The notes: a model not told the origin generated them from the sequence alone. A stretch of DNA of 39,845 bases from Fibrobacter sp. (GCA_017530965.1 JAFXLS010000026.1:1-39845); one strand, 5' to 3'. Positions 7,367 through 15,586 are shown, counted from the first letter of the stretch. Made by a program: numbers and translations.

Positions 7367-7792
7367 TTAGCGGGCGGAAGCTTCTTTCACAAAAGCATCG
7401 TAATCGTAGATGTAGTCGGATTCATCGTAATGTTCCGACGCAAGGACCATGCACACCGCACCCGACGAAAAGTTTTCGATTTCACGCCAATGCATCGTGG
7501 GAATGTAGAGTCCGTGGTAGGAACGATTCAGCGAATACTTGGTACGGGTCTTACCATCATCCAGAATCACATCGAAACTGCCACTGGCAGCAATAATCAG
7601 CTGGCGGAGATTCCTGTGGGCATGTCCCCCACGGGTGGTGCCACCAGGAACGTCATACAGGTAATACACGCGCTTGATATCGAAGGGAACGAGTTCGCCC
7701 CCTTCCACCACGCTCAGGTTACCCCGCTGGTCATGGGCCATAGGGATATCAATAAGCTGCGGCTCGTTCAATTGAGGTTCGTTCCAAGTCAT
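7367..7792 (-). CDS. fdtA: dTDP-4-keto-6-deoxyglucose 3,4-ketoisomerase (FdtA/QdtA-like cupin)
   Basis: 141 residues, one cupin (WxcM C-terminal type). DQRGNLSVVEGGELVPFDIK, VYYLYDVPGG and RGGHAHRNLRQLIIAASGSF are near-textbook FdtA sequence, with the HAH motif at the active site. The enzyme moves the keto group of dTDP-4-keto-6-deoxyglucose from C4 to C3, the step before 3-transamination by the FdtB-like protein. FdtA and QdtA differ in the C4 configuration they produce, and I cannot tell them apart here. The gene starts directly behind a TATATT box (6 nt), with no Shine-Dalgarno sequence. rmlA and rmlB, needed to make the substrate, are not in this window. Confidence 0.9.
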   Translation of the reverse strand: MTWNEPQLNEPQLIDIPMAHDQRGNLSVVEGGELVPFDIKRVYYLYDVPGGTTRGGHAHRNLRQLIIAASGSFDVILDDGKTRTKYSLNRSYHGLYIPTMHWREIENFSSGAVCMVLASEHYDESDYIYDYDAFVKEASAR

Positions 7793-7798
7793 ACCTAT

Positions 7799-7804
7799 AA
7801 TATA
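7799..7804 (-). promoter_or_regulatory. -10 element TATATT, 6 nt before the fdtA-like start
   Basis: Minus strand reads TATATT-ATAGGT-ATG. The spacing implies a transcript that begins at or within a base or two of the start codon. Confidence 0.6.
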
Positions 7805-7824
7805 GTATAGTAGACAGTGGTTAG

Positions 7825-7896
7825 TGATGTGGAATGTGGAATGTGAAATGTGGGTTTATTCATTTCACATTTGTCACTTCACATTACACATTGTAT
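7825..7896. repeat. Intergenic palindromic repeat, ATGTGAAATGTG family, copy 1
   Basis: Runs of GATGTGGAATGTG-type units followed by their complement. 7840-7850 and 7861-7871 form a perfect 11-bp inverted repeat around a 10-nt loop, ending in ACATTACACATTGTAT. Copies 2 and 3 are at 16981-17041 and 20441-20514. It lies in the 311-nt divergent gap between fdtA and rpsD. Confidence 0.8.
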
Positions 7897-7973
7897 ATGG
7901 TGCATTTTCTATCCTCTGGGGGTGGTTCGGGCTGTTTTTAAGCAAAAAGGCCCTCAAAAAGTTCTTTTTTTTG

Positions 7974-8002
7974 GATTGCTTCGCTACGCTCGCAATGACG
8001 TT
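7974..8002. repeat. Short dispersed palindromic repeat, intact copy
   Basis: GATTGCTTCGC-TAC-GCTCGCAATGACGTT. The ends are the same as in the interrupted copy within the aminotransferase gene (5783-5835) and the shorter copy at 2951-2977. Its last bases, ATGACG (7995-8000), stand 17 nt before a TATATA box (8018-8023) and could act as the -35 box of the rpsD promoter. Confidence 0.75.
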
Positions 8003-8017
8003 CTGCCAGAATATTTC

Positions 8018-8086
8018 TATATATGTCTCACCAATGAGTGCATGTCGCGCCAAGCTCTGCCAACATGCATGTTAACCAAAGAGCTT
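8018..8086 (+). promoter_or_regulatory. rpsD promoter and structured leader
   Basis: A -10-like TATATA at 8018-8023 is followed by a leader of about 70 nt before rpsD. 8052-8058 (AAGCTCT) pairs perfectly with 8080-8086 (AGAGCTT), and the enclosed loop contains the 12-nt palindrome AACATGCATGTT (8062-8073). The stem ends 17 nt before ATG and just ahead of the Shine-Dalgarno. S4 represses its own synthesis by binding leader RNA in E. coli and B. subtilis, so an autoregulatory site is possible; this one has no checked homology to those. Confidence 0.45.
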
Positions 8087-8103
8087 CCTTTAACGAGGTA
8101 AAA

Positions 8104-8709
8104 ATGTCCTCTTTCCGTGGACCAAAAGGTAAGGTAGCCCGTTCTCTCGGACTCGCCGTCTCTCAGAAGACTCAGAAGGCTCTCGATCGCCGTAACTTTG
8201 CACCCGGCCAGCATGGCCAGACCCGCAAGAAGTCTTCTTCCGTGTACAAGCAGCAGCTCGTCGAAAAGCAGCGTCTGCGTTTCACCTATAACATTTCCGA
8301 AGCTCAGTTGGCCAAGGCTTATGACGAAGCCAACCGTCGCGCCGGTTCTGCTGGTGACAACCTGATGATCTTGCTCGAAACCCGTCTTGACGCCCTTGTC
8401 TACCGCATGGGTTTTGCTCGCACGATTTTTGCAGCTCGCCAGTACGTCGCTCACGGTCACTTCACCGTGAACGGTGTCCGCAGCTACTCTCCGTCTCGCC
8501 AGATCAAGGCCGGTGACGTGATTGCAGTTCGCGAAGGCTCTAAGGAACACGTTCAGATCAAGGAAGCCATTGCTAACGCTCCGGCTGCTCCTGAATACGT
8601 GACTGTCGACGCCGGCAAGATGGAAGGTTCTCTCGTGAAGCTCCCGCTCCGCGACCAGATCCCGGTCAAGCTGGAAGAACAGCTCGTCGTGGAATACTAC
8701 TCCAGGTAG
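8104..8709 (+). CDS. rpsD: 30S ribosomal protein S4
   Basis: 201 residues. RNFAPGQHGQTRKKSSS, LREKQ-like LVEKQRLRFTY, LETRLDALVYRMGFARTIFAARQYV and HFTVNGVRS are conserved S4 sequence, with the S4 RNA-binding fold from about residue 90 on. The N-terminus has no Zn-binding cysteines, so it is the zinc-independent form. ATG 8104 follows GAGGT at a 5-nt spacing; upstream in-frame codons are part of the leader. S4 is a primary 16S rRNA binder and nucleates assembly of the small subunit. The gene stands alone, with its own promoter and terminator, instead of beside rpsM, rpsK and rpoA. Confidence 0.97.
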   Translation: MSSFRGPKGKVARSLGLAVSQKTQKALDRRNFAPGQHGQTRKKSSSVYKQQLVEKQRLRFTYNISEAQLAKAYDEANRRAGSAGDNLMILLETRLDALVYRMGFARTIFAARQYVAHGHFTVNGVRSYSPSRQIKAGDVIAVREGSKEHVQIKEAIANAPAAPEYVTVDAGKMEGSLVKLPLRDQIPVKLEEQLVVEYYSR

Positions 8710-8733
8710 TCTCCCCTCAAACCAAGAGTTTGG

Positions 8734-8763
8734 ACACCCTGCTTTGGCAGGGTGTTTTTTTTT
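8734..8763 (+). terminator. Rho-independent terminator of rpsD
   Basis: ACACCCTGC-TTTG-GCAGGGTGT, a perfect 9-bp stem, followed by nine T residues, 24 nt after the rpsD stop. Confidence 0.93.
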
Positions 8764-8824
8764 GTGTCTTCCTAAACAGACTGCCGACAAAACATATATT
8801 TATCTCACGAAGTGAGAAAGTGCG

Positions 8825-10513
8825 ATGTCAACGTTTAGGTCTAGACTAAATATCATGGTAATCGAAGACGATCCAGATTGCCAGGAAATTTTGCAGAACG
8901 TTCTGGAGGAGTCTTATAATATTACCGTTGTCGGCAATACGCAAGACGCCCTACTTCTGTTGATGGACTCCCACATAACCTATTCCCTTATTTTTCTAGA
9001 ACTGGACCTCCCTGACGACGCCTGTATCAAATTTTTAAAGCAGAGAAACGAGCAAAGCGCTCTGCAAAACATTCCCATTATCGTCATTACAGGTGACGGG
9101 GATGACAATGGGTGTTACAAACTGGGCGCAGACGAATTCATTCGAAAGCCACTGAACACTCCCGACATCATTCTCGCCCGCTGCGAACGGCTCCTCTCTC
9201 TCTACGAAAACAAGAACCTGATTTCGCAAACCGAACGGGATAAGCTCTCAGGACTCTACACCATTGACTACTTCTTTGAATACCTGAAGCAGATTATTCC
9301 GCTGGACATGGGCTCTGACCGAGACGCCATTGTCATCGATATCGAGCATTTTAAACTCATCAACGAAATATACGGGCGCGGAGTCGGTGACCAGATTCTG
9401 GCAGAAATCGGCGACTACCTGCAACAGATCCTGACGACATTGAATGCGATTGCCTGTCGTGCAGGCGCAGACGTATTCTTTGTCTACTGCATTCATCAGG
9501 ATGACTACCAAGAACTTCAGGCCGCACTCCAGGCTATTCTTGCCCAAAATATCAAGGTCAGCAATATCCGAGTCCGAATGGGCGTATGGCATTACGTTGA
9601 ACGAGGACTAGTTGAACCCGAAACCTGGTTTGACCGAGCCAAGAGCGCTTGCGCCCGCATTAGCGGCAACTACACCACCTCGGTCGCTGTCTACAACAGC
9701 GGTCTGCATTCCAAGCACCTTCGCGAAGAACGCCTGATCAGGGATATTTACGAAGCCATTGAACACAAGGACTTGAAGGTCTACTACCAGCCCAAGTACG
9801 CCATTCAAGGCGACAAGCCCCACTTGCGCAGCGCCGAAGCCCTAATCCGCTGGATTCACCCCACACTAGGCTTTATCAATCCGGGCGATTTTATTCCACT
9901 ATTCGAATCCAACGGTCTGATTCAAATGGTGGACTACTACGTGTGGAAAGAAGCTGCCGCCCAGATCCGCCGCTGGAAAGATGAATTCGACTTTACCGTT
10001 CCTGTTTCGGTAAACGTTTCGCGCATCGACATTTACGACCCAGATCTCGAGAACAAGTTTTGCAACATCCTGGAGCAGAACAAGCTTTCGCCTACCGATT
10101 ACATGATCGAAATTACCGAAAGCGCCTATTCCGAAAACGCGCAGGGTTTGATCGAAGTTCTTGACAGCATGCGCAAGAAAGGCTTCAAAATCGAAATGGA
10201 TGACTTTGGTACCGGATATTCCTCCCTCGGTATGCTGACCGAAATACCCATCGACATTCTCAAGATCGACATGTCCTTTGTCCGCAACATGGAAAAGCAT
10301 GAAAAGAACAAGAGGATGGTGGAACTGATTATCGACATCGCCAAATTCTTGAAGGTGCCTTGCGTTGCCGAAGGCGTCGAAACGGAATCCCAGTTGAGGA
10401 CCCTCCGAAGAATGGGCTGCGACGTGATCCAAGGCTATTTCTTCTCTAAACCGGTCGCTCCTGAAGATTTCGTGAAGTTTATCGAAAAAGAAAAGAGCCT
10501 GTGGACTAAATAA
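8825..10513 (+). CDS. REC-GGDEF-EAL protein; predicted c-di-GMP phosphodiesterase with degenerate REC and GGDEF sites
   Basis: 562 residues, cytoplasmic. The REC domain (about 8-125) keeps the acidic cluster E14-D15-D16, T89 and K108, but the phospho-acceptor position is Glu59 (FLELDLP). The GGDEF domain (about 137-290) has GADVF at 214-218 and DIE in place of DID at 172-174, so cyclase activity is unlikely. The EAL domain (about 300-555) retains E338-A-L, VNVSR, ITES, DDFGTGYSSL, LKIDMSFV, AEGVET and QGYFFSKP, the residues needed for metal binding and catalysis. It probably hydrolyses c-di-GMP, with the GGDEF part as a possible GTP sensor. ATG 8825 follows GAGAAAG; a TATATT (8795-8800) and a small hairpin (8803-8817) lie upstream. 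No cognate kinase is adjacent. Confidence 0.92.
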   Translation: MSTFRSRLNIMVIEDDPDCQEILQNVLEESYNITVVGNTQDALLLLMDSHITYSLIFLELDLPDDACIKFLKQRNEQSALQNIPIIVITGDGDDNGCYKLGADEFIRKPLNTPDIILARCERLLSLYENKNLISQTERDKLSGLYTIDYFFEYLKQIIPLDMGSDRDAIVIDIEHFKLINEIYGRGVGDQILAEIGDYLQQILTTLNAIACRAGADVFFVYCIHQDDYQELQAALQAILAQNIKVSNIRVRMGVWHYVERGLVEPETWFDRAKSACARISGNYTTSVAVYNSGLHSKHLREERLIRDIYEAIEHKDLKVYYQPKYAIQGDKPHLRSAEALIRWIHPTLGFINPGDFIPLFESNGLIQMVDYYVWKEAAAQIRRWKDEFDFTVPVSVNVSRIDIYDPDLENKFCNILEQNKLSPTDYMIEITESAYSENAQGLIEVLDSMRKKGFKIEMDDFGTGYSSLGMLTEIPIDILKIDMSFVRNMEKHEKNKRMVELIIDIAKFLKVPCVAEGVETESQLRTLRRMGCDVIQGYFFSKPVAPEDFVKFIEKEKSLWTK

Positions 10514-10539
10514 GACCGAAGATTTTGTATCTTATGGAT

Positions 10540-10734
10540 ATGAAATCAATTGCTCTTAAAGTATTCGATTATCTCAAAAGTTATTTGAAATCCCTGAACT
10601 GGATTGTCTTGCTCGGAATTGCAGCGTTCTGCATAGCCCTTGCCGTTATCAACAACATTCGCGTTGAAGATTCCAAGTCTGTCGATTGGATTGGCAGCCA
10701 GGAAATTCTCGCCAAGCCGGACGAGGTGCTGTAA
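10540..10734 (+). CDS. Small single-pass membrane protein
   Basis: 64 residues: a short basic N-terminus, one hydrophobic segment (about 20-40), then a short polar tail ending in LAKPDEVL. TATCTT (10528-10533) lies 6 nt before ATG 10540, the spacing seen at other leaderless starts here; an in-frame ATG at 10534 is the alternative. The stop overlaps the next gene's start as TAATG, so the two are translated together. No family recognised. By context it probably works with the MauE/DoxX-like protein that follows. It could also be the anchor remnant of a longer protein, for example a rhodanese, but nothing in the sequence proves that. Confidence 0.6.
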   Translation: MKSIALKVFDYLKSYLKSLNWIVLLGIAAFCIALAVINNIRVEDSKSVDWIGSQEILAKPDEVL

Positions 10735-11420
10735 TGAAGAAGACCGTTATCTCTGCAGCACTCCTTGTAGTAGCTTCGATTCTCGTGGCTATTGGCGTTG
10801 CCGAAATTTCGTTCCCGGAATCATTCTTGACTTTTACCGACCAAGATTGGCTGATTGACATTTGGCCCAAGGCTTACCGCTACAATATTCAAGTGGGACT
10901 TGCCGCCATCATCATCGCCACGGGCATCTGCGTTCCGGCTTACCGTCTGCAAAAGGACTTCGCCATCCGCGCACTCGAAACGTTGTTCCGCGTGGGCATT
11001 GGCGGCATGTTCATTTTCGCAAGCATTTACAAGATTCAGGACCCGCACCAGTTCGCCGTCCTTGTGGCGCAGTACCAGTTCTTCCCCGCTTTGCACTTAG
11101 AAAGCGTCAACAACTTCTTTGCGCTGGTGTACCCGCAGTTTGAATTCTGGTTTGGACTTGCGATGATTGTAACGCCGTTCGTGCGTGAATCGGCCTTCGC
11201 TATTTTCTGGATGTTCGTGAGCTTTATCATCGCCCTCACTTGGGCCCTGGGCAACGACCTGGGCATCACTTGCGGTTGCTTCGAGCTGGAAGACGGCGAC
11301 GCCCACGACAAGGCAGAAGCCTGGACAAGTCTGATTCGCGACTTGATTCTGATTTGGCCCACACTCTGGCTTGCGACCAGAAAGAACCACAGCCTGATTA
11401 AGGTGTGGCGCCGGAAATAG
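10734..11420 (+). CDS. MauE/DoxX-like redox-associated membrane protein
   Basis: 228 residues. A first membrane segment (about 5-22) is followed by about four more in the C-terminal two thirds. GIGGMFIFASIYKIQDPHQFAVLVAQYQFFP is split across the motif that marks the MauE/DoxX superfamily (GxxFxxAxxKIxDPxxFAxxVxxY), and ITCGCFELED carries the CxC-type cysteine pair typical of MauE-like proteins. These are thought to pass reducing equivalents or help form disulfides at the membrane. Start ATG 10734 overlaps the previous stop and has GAGGTG upstream. The 3' end overlaps the convergent GT4 gene by 23 nt. Confidence 0.78.
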   Translation: MKKTVISAALLVVASILVAIGVAEISFPESFLTFTDQDWLIDIWPKAYRYNIQVGLAAIIIATGICVPAYRLQKDFAIRALETLFRVGIGGMFIFASIYKIQDPHQFAVLVAQYQFFPALHLESVNNFFALVYPQFEFWFGLAMIVTPFVRESAFAIFWMFVSFIIALTWALGNDLGITCGCFELEDGDAHDKAEAWTSLIRDLILIWPTLWLATRKNHSLIKVWRRK

Positions 11421-12549
11421 AATTAAAGAAATTGATAACGCGCTTACTGAAAGACTCCATGGAACAATGTTCCAGGAGTTTTTTTGCATTAGATTCATCG
11501 ACAACATTTTCGCCGGCGAGTACGCGATCGATCACGCGGGCGTATGCCTCGGCATCCGTCGGCGGATTGATCAGCGGGCAAACGCCATCCAAGTTTTCCT
11601 TGATTGCCGAAGTGGCAGCACCCACGGCAGGCGTTCCGCAGGCGATTGCTTCGATGGGCGGAAGGCCGAACCCTTCTAAAAGGGACGGATACACCATGAG
11701 GTCTGCGTGGCGATAGAAGTCGCGCAGTTCATGTGCCTTAAATTCGCTGAAATGATAAACGTTATAAAGCTTCTTTGCATTCACAATGGCGCGAAGATGT
11801 TCAGAGAACTTGCCCACTCGCACAAAGGCCACATGCGGCCTGAGACTAGCCATTTCAAAGAAAGTCTCGATATTCTTGCGGGGTTCATCGAGGCTTACGT
11901 TCAGGCACATACCATCAAAATTCTTGATGCCGTACTTGCGGAGGAAAGCCTTCTTTTCTTCAAGCGTCGGTTTCGTTTCGGGCTTATTGAACAGGGCGCT
12001 ATCGATGGGGCAACCGATTACGGTTCCCGGCTTTGACGACATTTCTACGCCGAAATGAGCCGCCGCCTGCTCACGAGTCCAATCGGAATTATACACGAAA
12101 AAGTCAGCCTTGACAGTCGGGCGAATGTAGAACAGGTTCAAGAGCTTAAACTTCATGCTGTCCGGATACAAGGTCTCGGCAAAGGTATCATGCACAAACA
12201 TCACCGTCTTTGCACGCCCCTTTACTACCGGCACCAAAAAGCCGAGTTCTGGACGGATAAAGAAGACCATTTCCGGCTGGATTTTCTTGACTAGCTTTTT
12301 CAGCGGAGAACGAAAGCTGGCGAACCCTGTATAAAGGGACTTGGCCCAAACTTCGTGAGATACATAATTCGGATCTTGCGAAGTCGCCGCATTCGTTTTA
12401 CCGGCATCGCCAAAGAACTTGGGAGTCTTGAGCCAAAGAACATGGGCATCGAATTTTCCCGACACCGCCTTGACCAGATTCAGCGTCAATCGCCCGAAAC
12501 TGGTACACTCGTTTTTATCGCAAACAAAAAGGATTTTTGGTTGGCTCAT
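11398..12549 (-). CDS. GT4 family glycosyltransferase
   Basis: 383 residues, GT-B fold. The N-terminal domain starts MSQPKILFVCDKNECTSFG. The C-terminal domain has NVSLDEPRKNIETFFEMA and YPSLLEGFGLPPIEAIACG, the E-x7-E phosphate/nucleotide-sugar motif of retaining GT4 enzymes. ATG 12549 is chosen because it follows GAGGGA and begins the Rossmann strand; the reading frame stays open another 90 codons upstream, but that stretch runs into the divergent promoter and is not family-like. It is divergent from the GT2-WbsX-GT2-Wzi operon (93-nt gap), so it likely serves the same glycan. Confidence 0.87.
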   Translation of the reverse strand: MSQPKILFVCDKNECTSFGRLTLNLVKAVSGKFDAHVLWLKTPKFFGDAGKTNAATSQDPNYVSHEVWAKSLYTGFASFRSPLKKLVKKIQPEMVFFIRPELGFLVPVVKGRAKTVMFVHDTFAETLYPDSMKFKLLNLFYIRPTVKADFFVYNSDWTREQAAAHFGVEMSSKPGTVIGCPIDSALFNKPETKPTLEEKKAFLRKYGIKNFDGMCLNVSLDEPRKNIETFFEMASLRPHVAFVRVGKFSEHLRAIVNAKKLYNVYHFSEFKAHELRDFYRHADLMVYPSLLEGFGLPPIEAIACGTPAVGAATSAIKENLDGVCPLINPPTDAEAYARVIDRVLAGENVVDESNAKKLLEHCSMESFSKRVINFFNSISGATP

Positions 12550-12630
12550 AGAACATCCCTCAAACATCAAAATAATAGCAAAAACAAGATTCAAAACCGC
12601 CCAAAACACCCTTAAAAAAGGCGTTTTTGC

Positions 12631-12636
12631 TATATT
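12631..12636 (+). promoter_or_regulatory. -10 element TATATT, 6 nt before the 12643 start
   Basis: TTTTGC-TATATT-CAGAGT-ATG: leaderless spacing with a TGC extension before the hexamer and no Shine-Dalgarno sequence. Drives the GT2-WbsX-GT2-Wzi operon. Confidence 0.6.
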
Positions 12637-12642
12637 CAGAGT

Positions 12643-13596
12643 ATGGCTAAAATCGGCATAGTCCTTGCGACCTACAATGGCGAAAAGTATCTGGCACAGA
12701 TGCTCGATTCGCTTGTGGCACAAACTAGGCAAGCCGACTTTATTGTCGCCGTAGACGACGGGTCCAAAGACAATACGCCCGCTATTTTGAAAAGTTTCCA
12801 GGACCGTTTGCCCCTCCAAATAACCCGCCTTGAAAAGAATTCAGGACACCGAGCCGCTTTTTCAAAAGCTCTGGAACTGGCACAACCTCAACTGGATGAC
12901 AACGACCTTATTGCCTTGGCAGACCAAGATGACGTCTGGCTACCGCAAAAGCTGGAATTTCTCGAAAAGGCCATGGAAGCGGAGCAGGGAGAAAAGCCGA
13001 CTCTCGTTTTCGGAGACGCCCAAGTGGTGGATGCCGACGGAAAAATAATTGACGAATCCTGGAGAAGCATTTCTAACATTCCTACAGAACTCTCTGCCGA
13101 AGCAAGGATTGCCGGAACAAACAATGTCACGGGTTGCCTATCCCTTTTTAGGGCAAGCCTGCTCCAATATGTTTTGCCCATTCCCCCTGCCGTCGGAGTT
13201 CATGACGCATGGATTGGACTTTTGGCCGCCCAGCATGGAAAAGTAATTGCCCTCAAGGAACCCGTAATCTTATACCGGCTCCACGACGAAAACTCCGTAG
13301 GCTTGGGAACCCCCTTCAGTTTCGACGAGACTTGCAGGCGCCAAACCGCCTGGACCGACATGTTGCTTGAAAAAAGCAGCCTATTGAACTTAAGTTTTGC
13401 TCAACAGAAGTTCTTAAAAAAACTAAATCGCTATTGGCACAGCCGATCGAAAGCCCCCATTTTACTGACCTCGACAGTCTTCTTAATCCGTTCAAGAAAA
13501 CATCTCTTCCCCCATTCTGAACGCCGATTCAAGAAGATTCTCTTTTCGTTATTAGGCTCGCCCGCTGTACACCTTCTTTTTGGAAAAGATAAATGA
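12643..13596 (+). CDS. GT2 family glycosyltransferase
   Basis: 317 residues. MAKIGIVLATYNGEKYLAQML, IVAVDDGSKDNT and ALADQDDVWLP (DxD) define the GT-A domain; NNVTGCLSLFRASLL, GVHDAWIG and ILYRLHDENSVG follow in the order seen in rhamnosyl/galactosyltransferase-type members. It is similar in layout to the 2241-2930 enzyme (shared ADQDDVWLP), so the two may be related copies serving different clusters. First gene of a four-gene operon; the stop overlaps the next start as ATGA. Confidence 0.9.
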   Translation: MAKIGIVLATYNGEKYLAQMLDSLVAQTRQADFIVAVDDGSKDNTPAILKSFQDRLPLQITRLEKNSGHRAAFSKALELAQPQLDDNDLIALADQDDVWLPQKLEFLEKAMEAEQGEKPTLVFGDAQVVDADGKIIDESWRSISNIPTELSAEARIAGTNNVTGCLSLFRASLLQYVLPIPPAVGVHDAWIGLLAAQHGKVIALKEPVILYRLHDENSVGLGTPFSFDETCRRQTAWTDMLLEKSSLLNLSFAQQKFLKKLNRYWHSRSKAPILLTSTVFLIRSRKHLFPHSERRFKKILFSLLGSPAVHLLFGKDK

Positions 13597-14690
13597 AGAC
13601 CATCGCTTTCTACTTGCCGCAATATCATCCGATACCGGAAAACAATCGCTGGTGGGGCGACGGTTTTACAGAATGGCATAACGTGAGCCGCGCCAAGCCC
13701 CTTTTCAAAGGGCACCGTCAGCCCCAAATTCCGGCTGAACTGGGATTTTACGACTTGCGCTGTGACGAAACCCGCCACGAGCAAGCCGCCCTCGCCAAAC
13801 AGTTCGGCATTGACGCCTTTTGCTATTACCACTATTGGTTCAACGGAAAGCAGCTCCTGGAAACGCCCCTGAAAAAGCTCCTTGCCGACAAGGAATGCGA
13901 CATGCCGTTTTGCCTATGCTGGGCAAACGAAACCTGGTCCAGGGCGTGGGACGGCAAAGATCGCGAAATCCTGATGGAACAGGTTTACAGCGACGAAGAT
14001 TCCAGGCACCATGCCGATTATCTGTGCGAGATATTCAAGGATCCCCGCTACCTGAAATCCCAAGGCAAGCCCATATTCATCATTTACCGCGTCGGCAAGA
14101 TGGACAACCCGGCAAAGTTTGTGGAAGTCTTGAATGAATCCGCCCAGAAAACAGGATTCGATGGAGTCCGTGTTTTTGCGGTACGCAATTTTGCCAGCGA
14201 TGTTCCAGATGAAAAGCTGGCCTCTTACGGCATCAACGACATTGTAGATTTCCAACCCAACAACACCGAATACCCGCCGCGTTCCGCTTTTGGAAAGGGC
14301 ATTCGCCTGTTGCAGCGTCAATGGAACAGCCTCGCCAAGAAAATCGGACTCCCTGAAGTTTACTCCGTGCTTCGCCTCCGTTACACAGACGTAGCTAAAA
14401 ATGTGCTGAAGCTTTACGAAACCTTTAGTGAACATCACCATCCCACGGTCTTCCCCAACTGGGATAATTCACCTCGAAGAAAAGCGGCTACCATTATACA
14501 AAACGACAATCCAGCTGACTTTGCCAACTGGGTACGGGAAGCGGCAAAGATTGTCCGCAAGAGAAGCGCAGACAATCAGTTCCTCTTTGTCAACGCATGG
14601 AACGAATGGGCCGAAAGTGCACACCTGGAACCTGAACAGAAAATGGGCCGGGCATTTTTGGAAGCGTTCAAGAAGGGTATTTCCGAATGA
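13593..14690 (+). CDS. WbsX-like glycosyltransferase / GH99-like protein
   Basis: 365 residues, one WbsX domain. Characteristic motifs: AFYLPQYHPIPENNRWWGDG, FTEWHNVSRAKPLFKGH, CYYHYWFNGK, CLCWANETWSRAWDG and near the end FVNAWNEWAESAHLEP. The family has a GH99-like barrel and is found in O-antigen and capsule clusters, where it is annotated as a glycosyltransferase; its reaction has been little studied. Coupled to both neighbours through ATGA overlaps at each end, so it is part of the same assembly line. Confidence 0.9.
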   Translation: MKTIAFYLPQYHPIPENNRWWGDGFTEWHNVSRAKPLFKGHRQPQIPAELGFYDLRCDETRHEQAALAKQFGIDAFCYYHYWFNGKQLLETPLKKLLADKECDMPFCLCWANETWSRAWDGKDREILMEQVYSDEDSRHHADYLCEIFKDPRYLKSQGKPIFIIYRVGKMDNPAKFVEVLNESAQKTGFDGVRVFAVRNFASDVPDEKLASYGINDIVDFQPNNTEYPPRSAFGKGIRLLQRQWNSLAKKIGLPEVYSVLRLRYTDVAKNVLKLYETFSEHHHPTVFPNWDNSPRRKAATIIQNDNPADFANWVREAAKIVRKRSADNQFLFVNAWNEWAESAHLEPEQKMGRAFLEAFKKGISE

Positions 14691-15586
14691 GTTCTTCCGT
14701 CTGCGTCATCCTCGTCAATTTCAAGAATGAACAGAAAACCGTAGATTGCCTACGTGCCCTTGAAAAAAGCTCGGTTCAGCCCTCATGCGTCTGCGTTGTC
14801 GACAATGCCAGCACCGAAAAATCGAAGCAACTGTTCTTGAACCAAGCCTTCGGCTTTCAAGTCCGCTGGATTTGGAATCAGGAAAACAAGGGCTTTGCCG
14901 CCGGATGCAACCAGGGAATTCGAGCCCTTCGTGAGGAGTTCGCCAACAGCTACATTTGGTTACTGAACAACGACACCCTTCCCGAAGCAGACGCCCTCCA
15001 AAAATTGCTGGAAAAAGCCGAAACCACCAAGGCCGGCGTTACCGGTTCCCAGATAAAAAAAGCCAACGGGGACTTTTCGGGCGGAGTATGTTTCATTCAC
15101 CCAAAACTGGCAACCGTGCGTAGGCCCAGTTCCCCTAGCGACACGGGATTCGACTACGTAGAAGGATCTTCATTCCTGATTTCGCCGGATTGTCTGGAAA
15201 AAACGGGACTTTTAAGCGAAGAATATTTCTTGTATTTTGAAGAAAGTGACTACTGTTGGAAAGCCAAACGAAAGGGTTTCACTTTGGCCTGGGCAACGGA
15301 CAGTGTTATCTGGCACGACATAGGCTCTTCTACCGGTAGCGAAATCGCAAAGGGAGCAGTTCCCTACTTTATTGACTGCCTGATGATTCGAAACCGAATC
15401 CACTTCGCATTGAAAAACGGATTCCAGACAACAAGCGTCTTGATTGGATTCATCATCAGTCTCCTTTTGCGATTAAAAAGATTACAAGTTTCTAGGATCA
15501 TAACGATTATCGCGATCACACTTTCTAAAAAACGATTCAAGAAATTCATTGAACGTAACGGGGGCTATTATGAAATTCAAGATTAG
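14687..15586 (+). CDS. GT2 family glycosyltransferase (rhamnosyltransferase-like)
   Basis: 299 residues. VCVILVNFKNEQKTVDCLRAL, VCVVDNAST, NKGFAAGCNQGI and WLLNNDTLPEADAL (the DxD equivalent is NND) place it in the WcaA/RfbF-like GT2 subgroup. YVEGSSFLISPDCLEKTGLL and YFLYFEESDYCWKAKRKGF are the matching acceptor-side motifs. The last 60 residues hold a hydrophobic segment and a strongly basic patch, which suggests membrane attachment. It starts inside the WbsX stop (ATGA), and its 3' end overlaps the next gene by 17 nt. Confidence 0.9.
   Translation: MSSSVCVILVNFKNEQKTVDCLRALEKSSVQPSCVCVVDNASTEKSKQLFLNQAFGFQVRWIWNQENKGFAAGCNQGIRALREEFANSYIWLLNNDTLPEADALQKLLEKAETTKAGVTGSQIKKANGDFSGGVCFIHPKLATVRRPSSPSDTGFDYVEGSSFLISPDCLEKTGLLSEEYFLYFEESDYCWKAKRKGFTLAWATDSVIWHDIGSSTGSEIAKGAVPYFIDCLMIRNRIHFALKNGFQTTSVLIGFIISLLLRLKRLQVSRIITIIAITLSKKRFKKFIERNGGYYEIQD

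Noticed and set aside
7825..7896. CRISPR array
   Set aside because: The repeated GTGAAATGTG units are too short, contiguous and palindromic, with no spacers; no cas genes are present.
10513..10734. Truncated rhodanese gene
   Set aside because: The tail has no rhodanese motif; the TAATG coupling indicates an intact small gene. Left as an open possibility only.
12549..12819. 90-codon N-terminal extension of the GT4 enzyme
   Set aside because: It runs antisense through the promoter and start of the divergent GT2 gene and lacks similarity to GT4 proteins; ATG 12549 has a Shine-Dalgarno.
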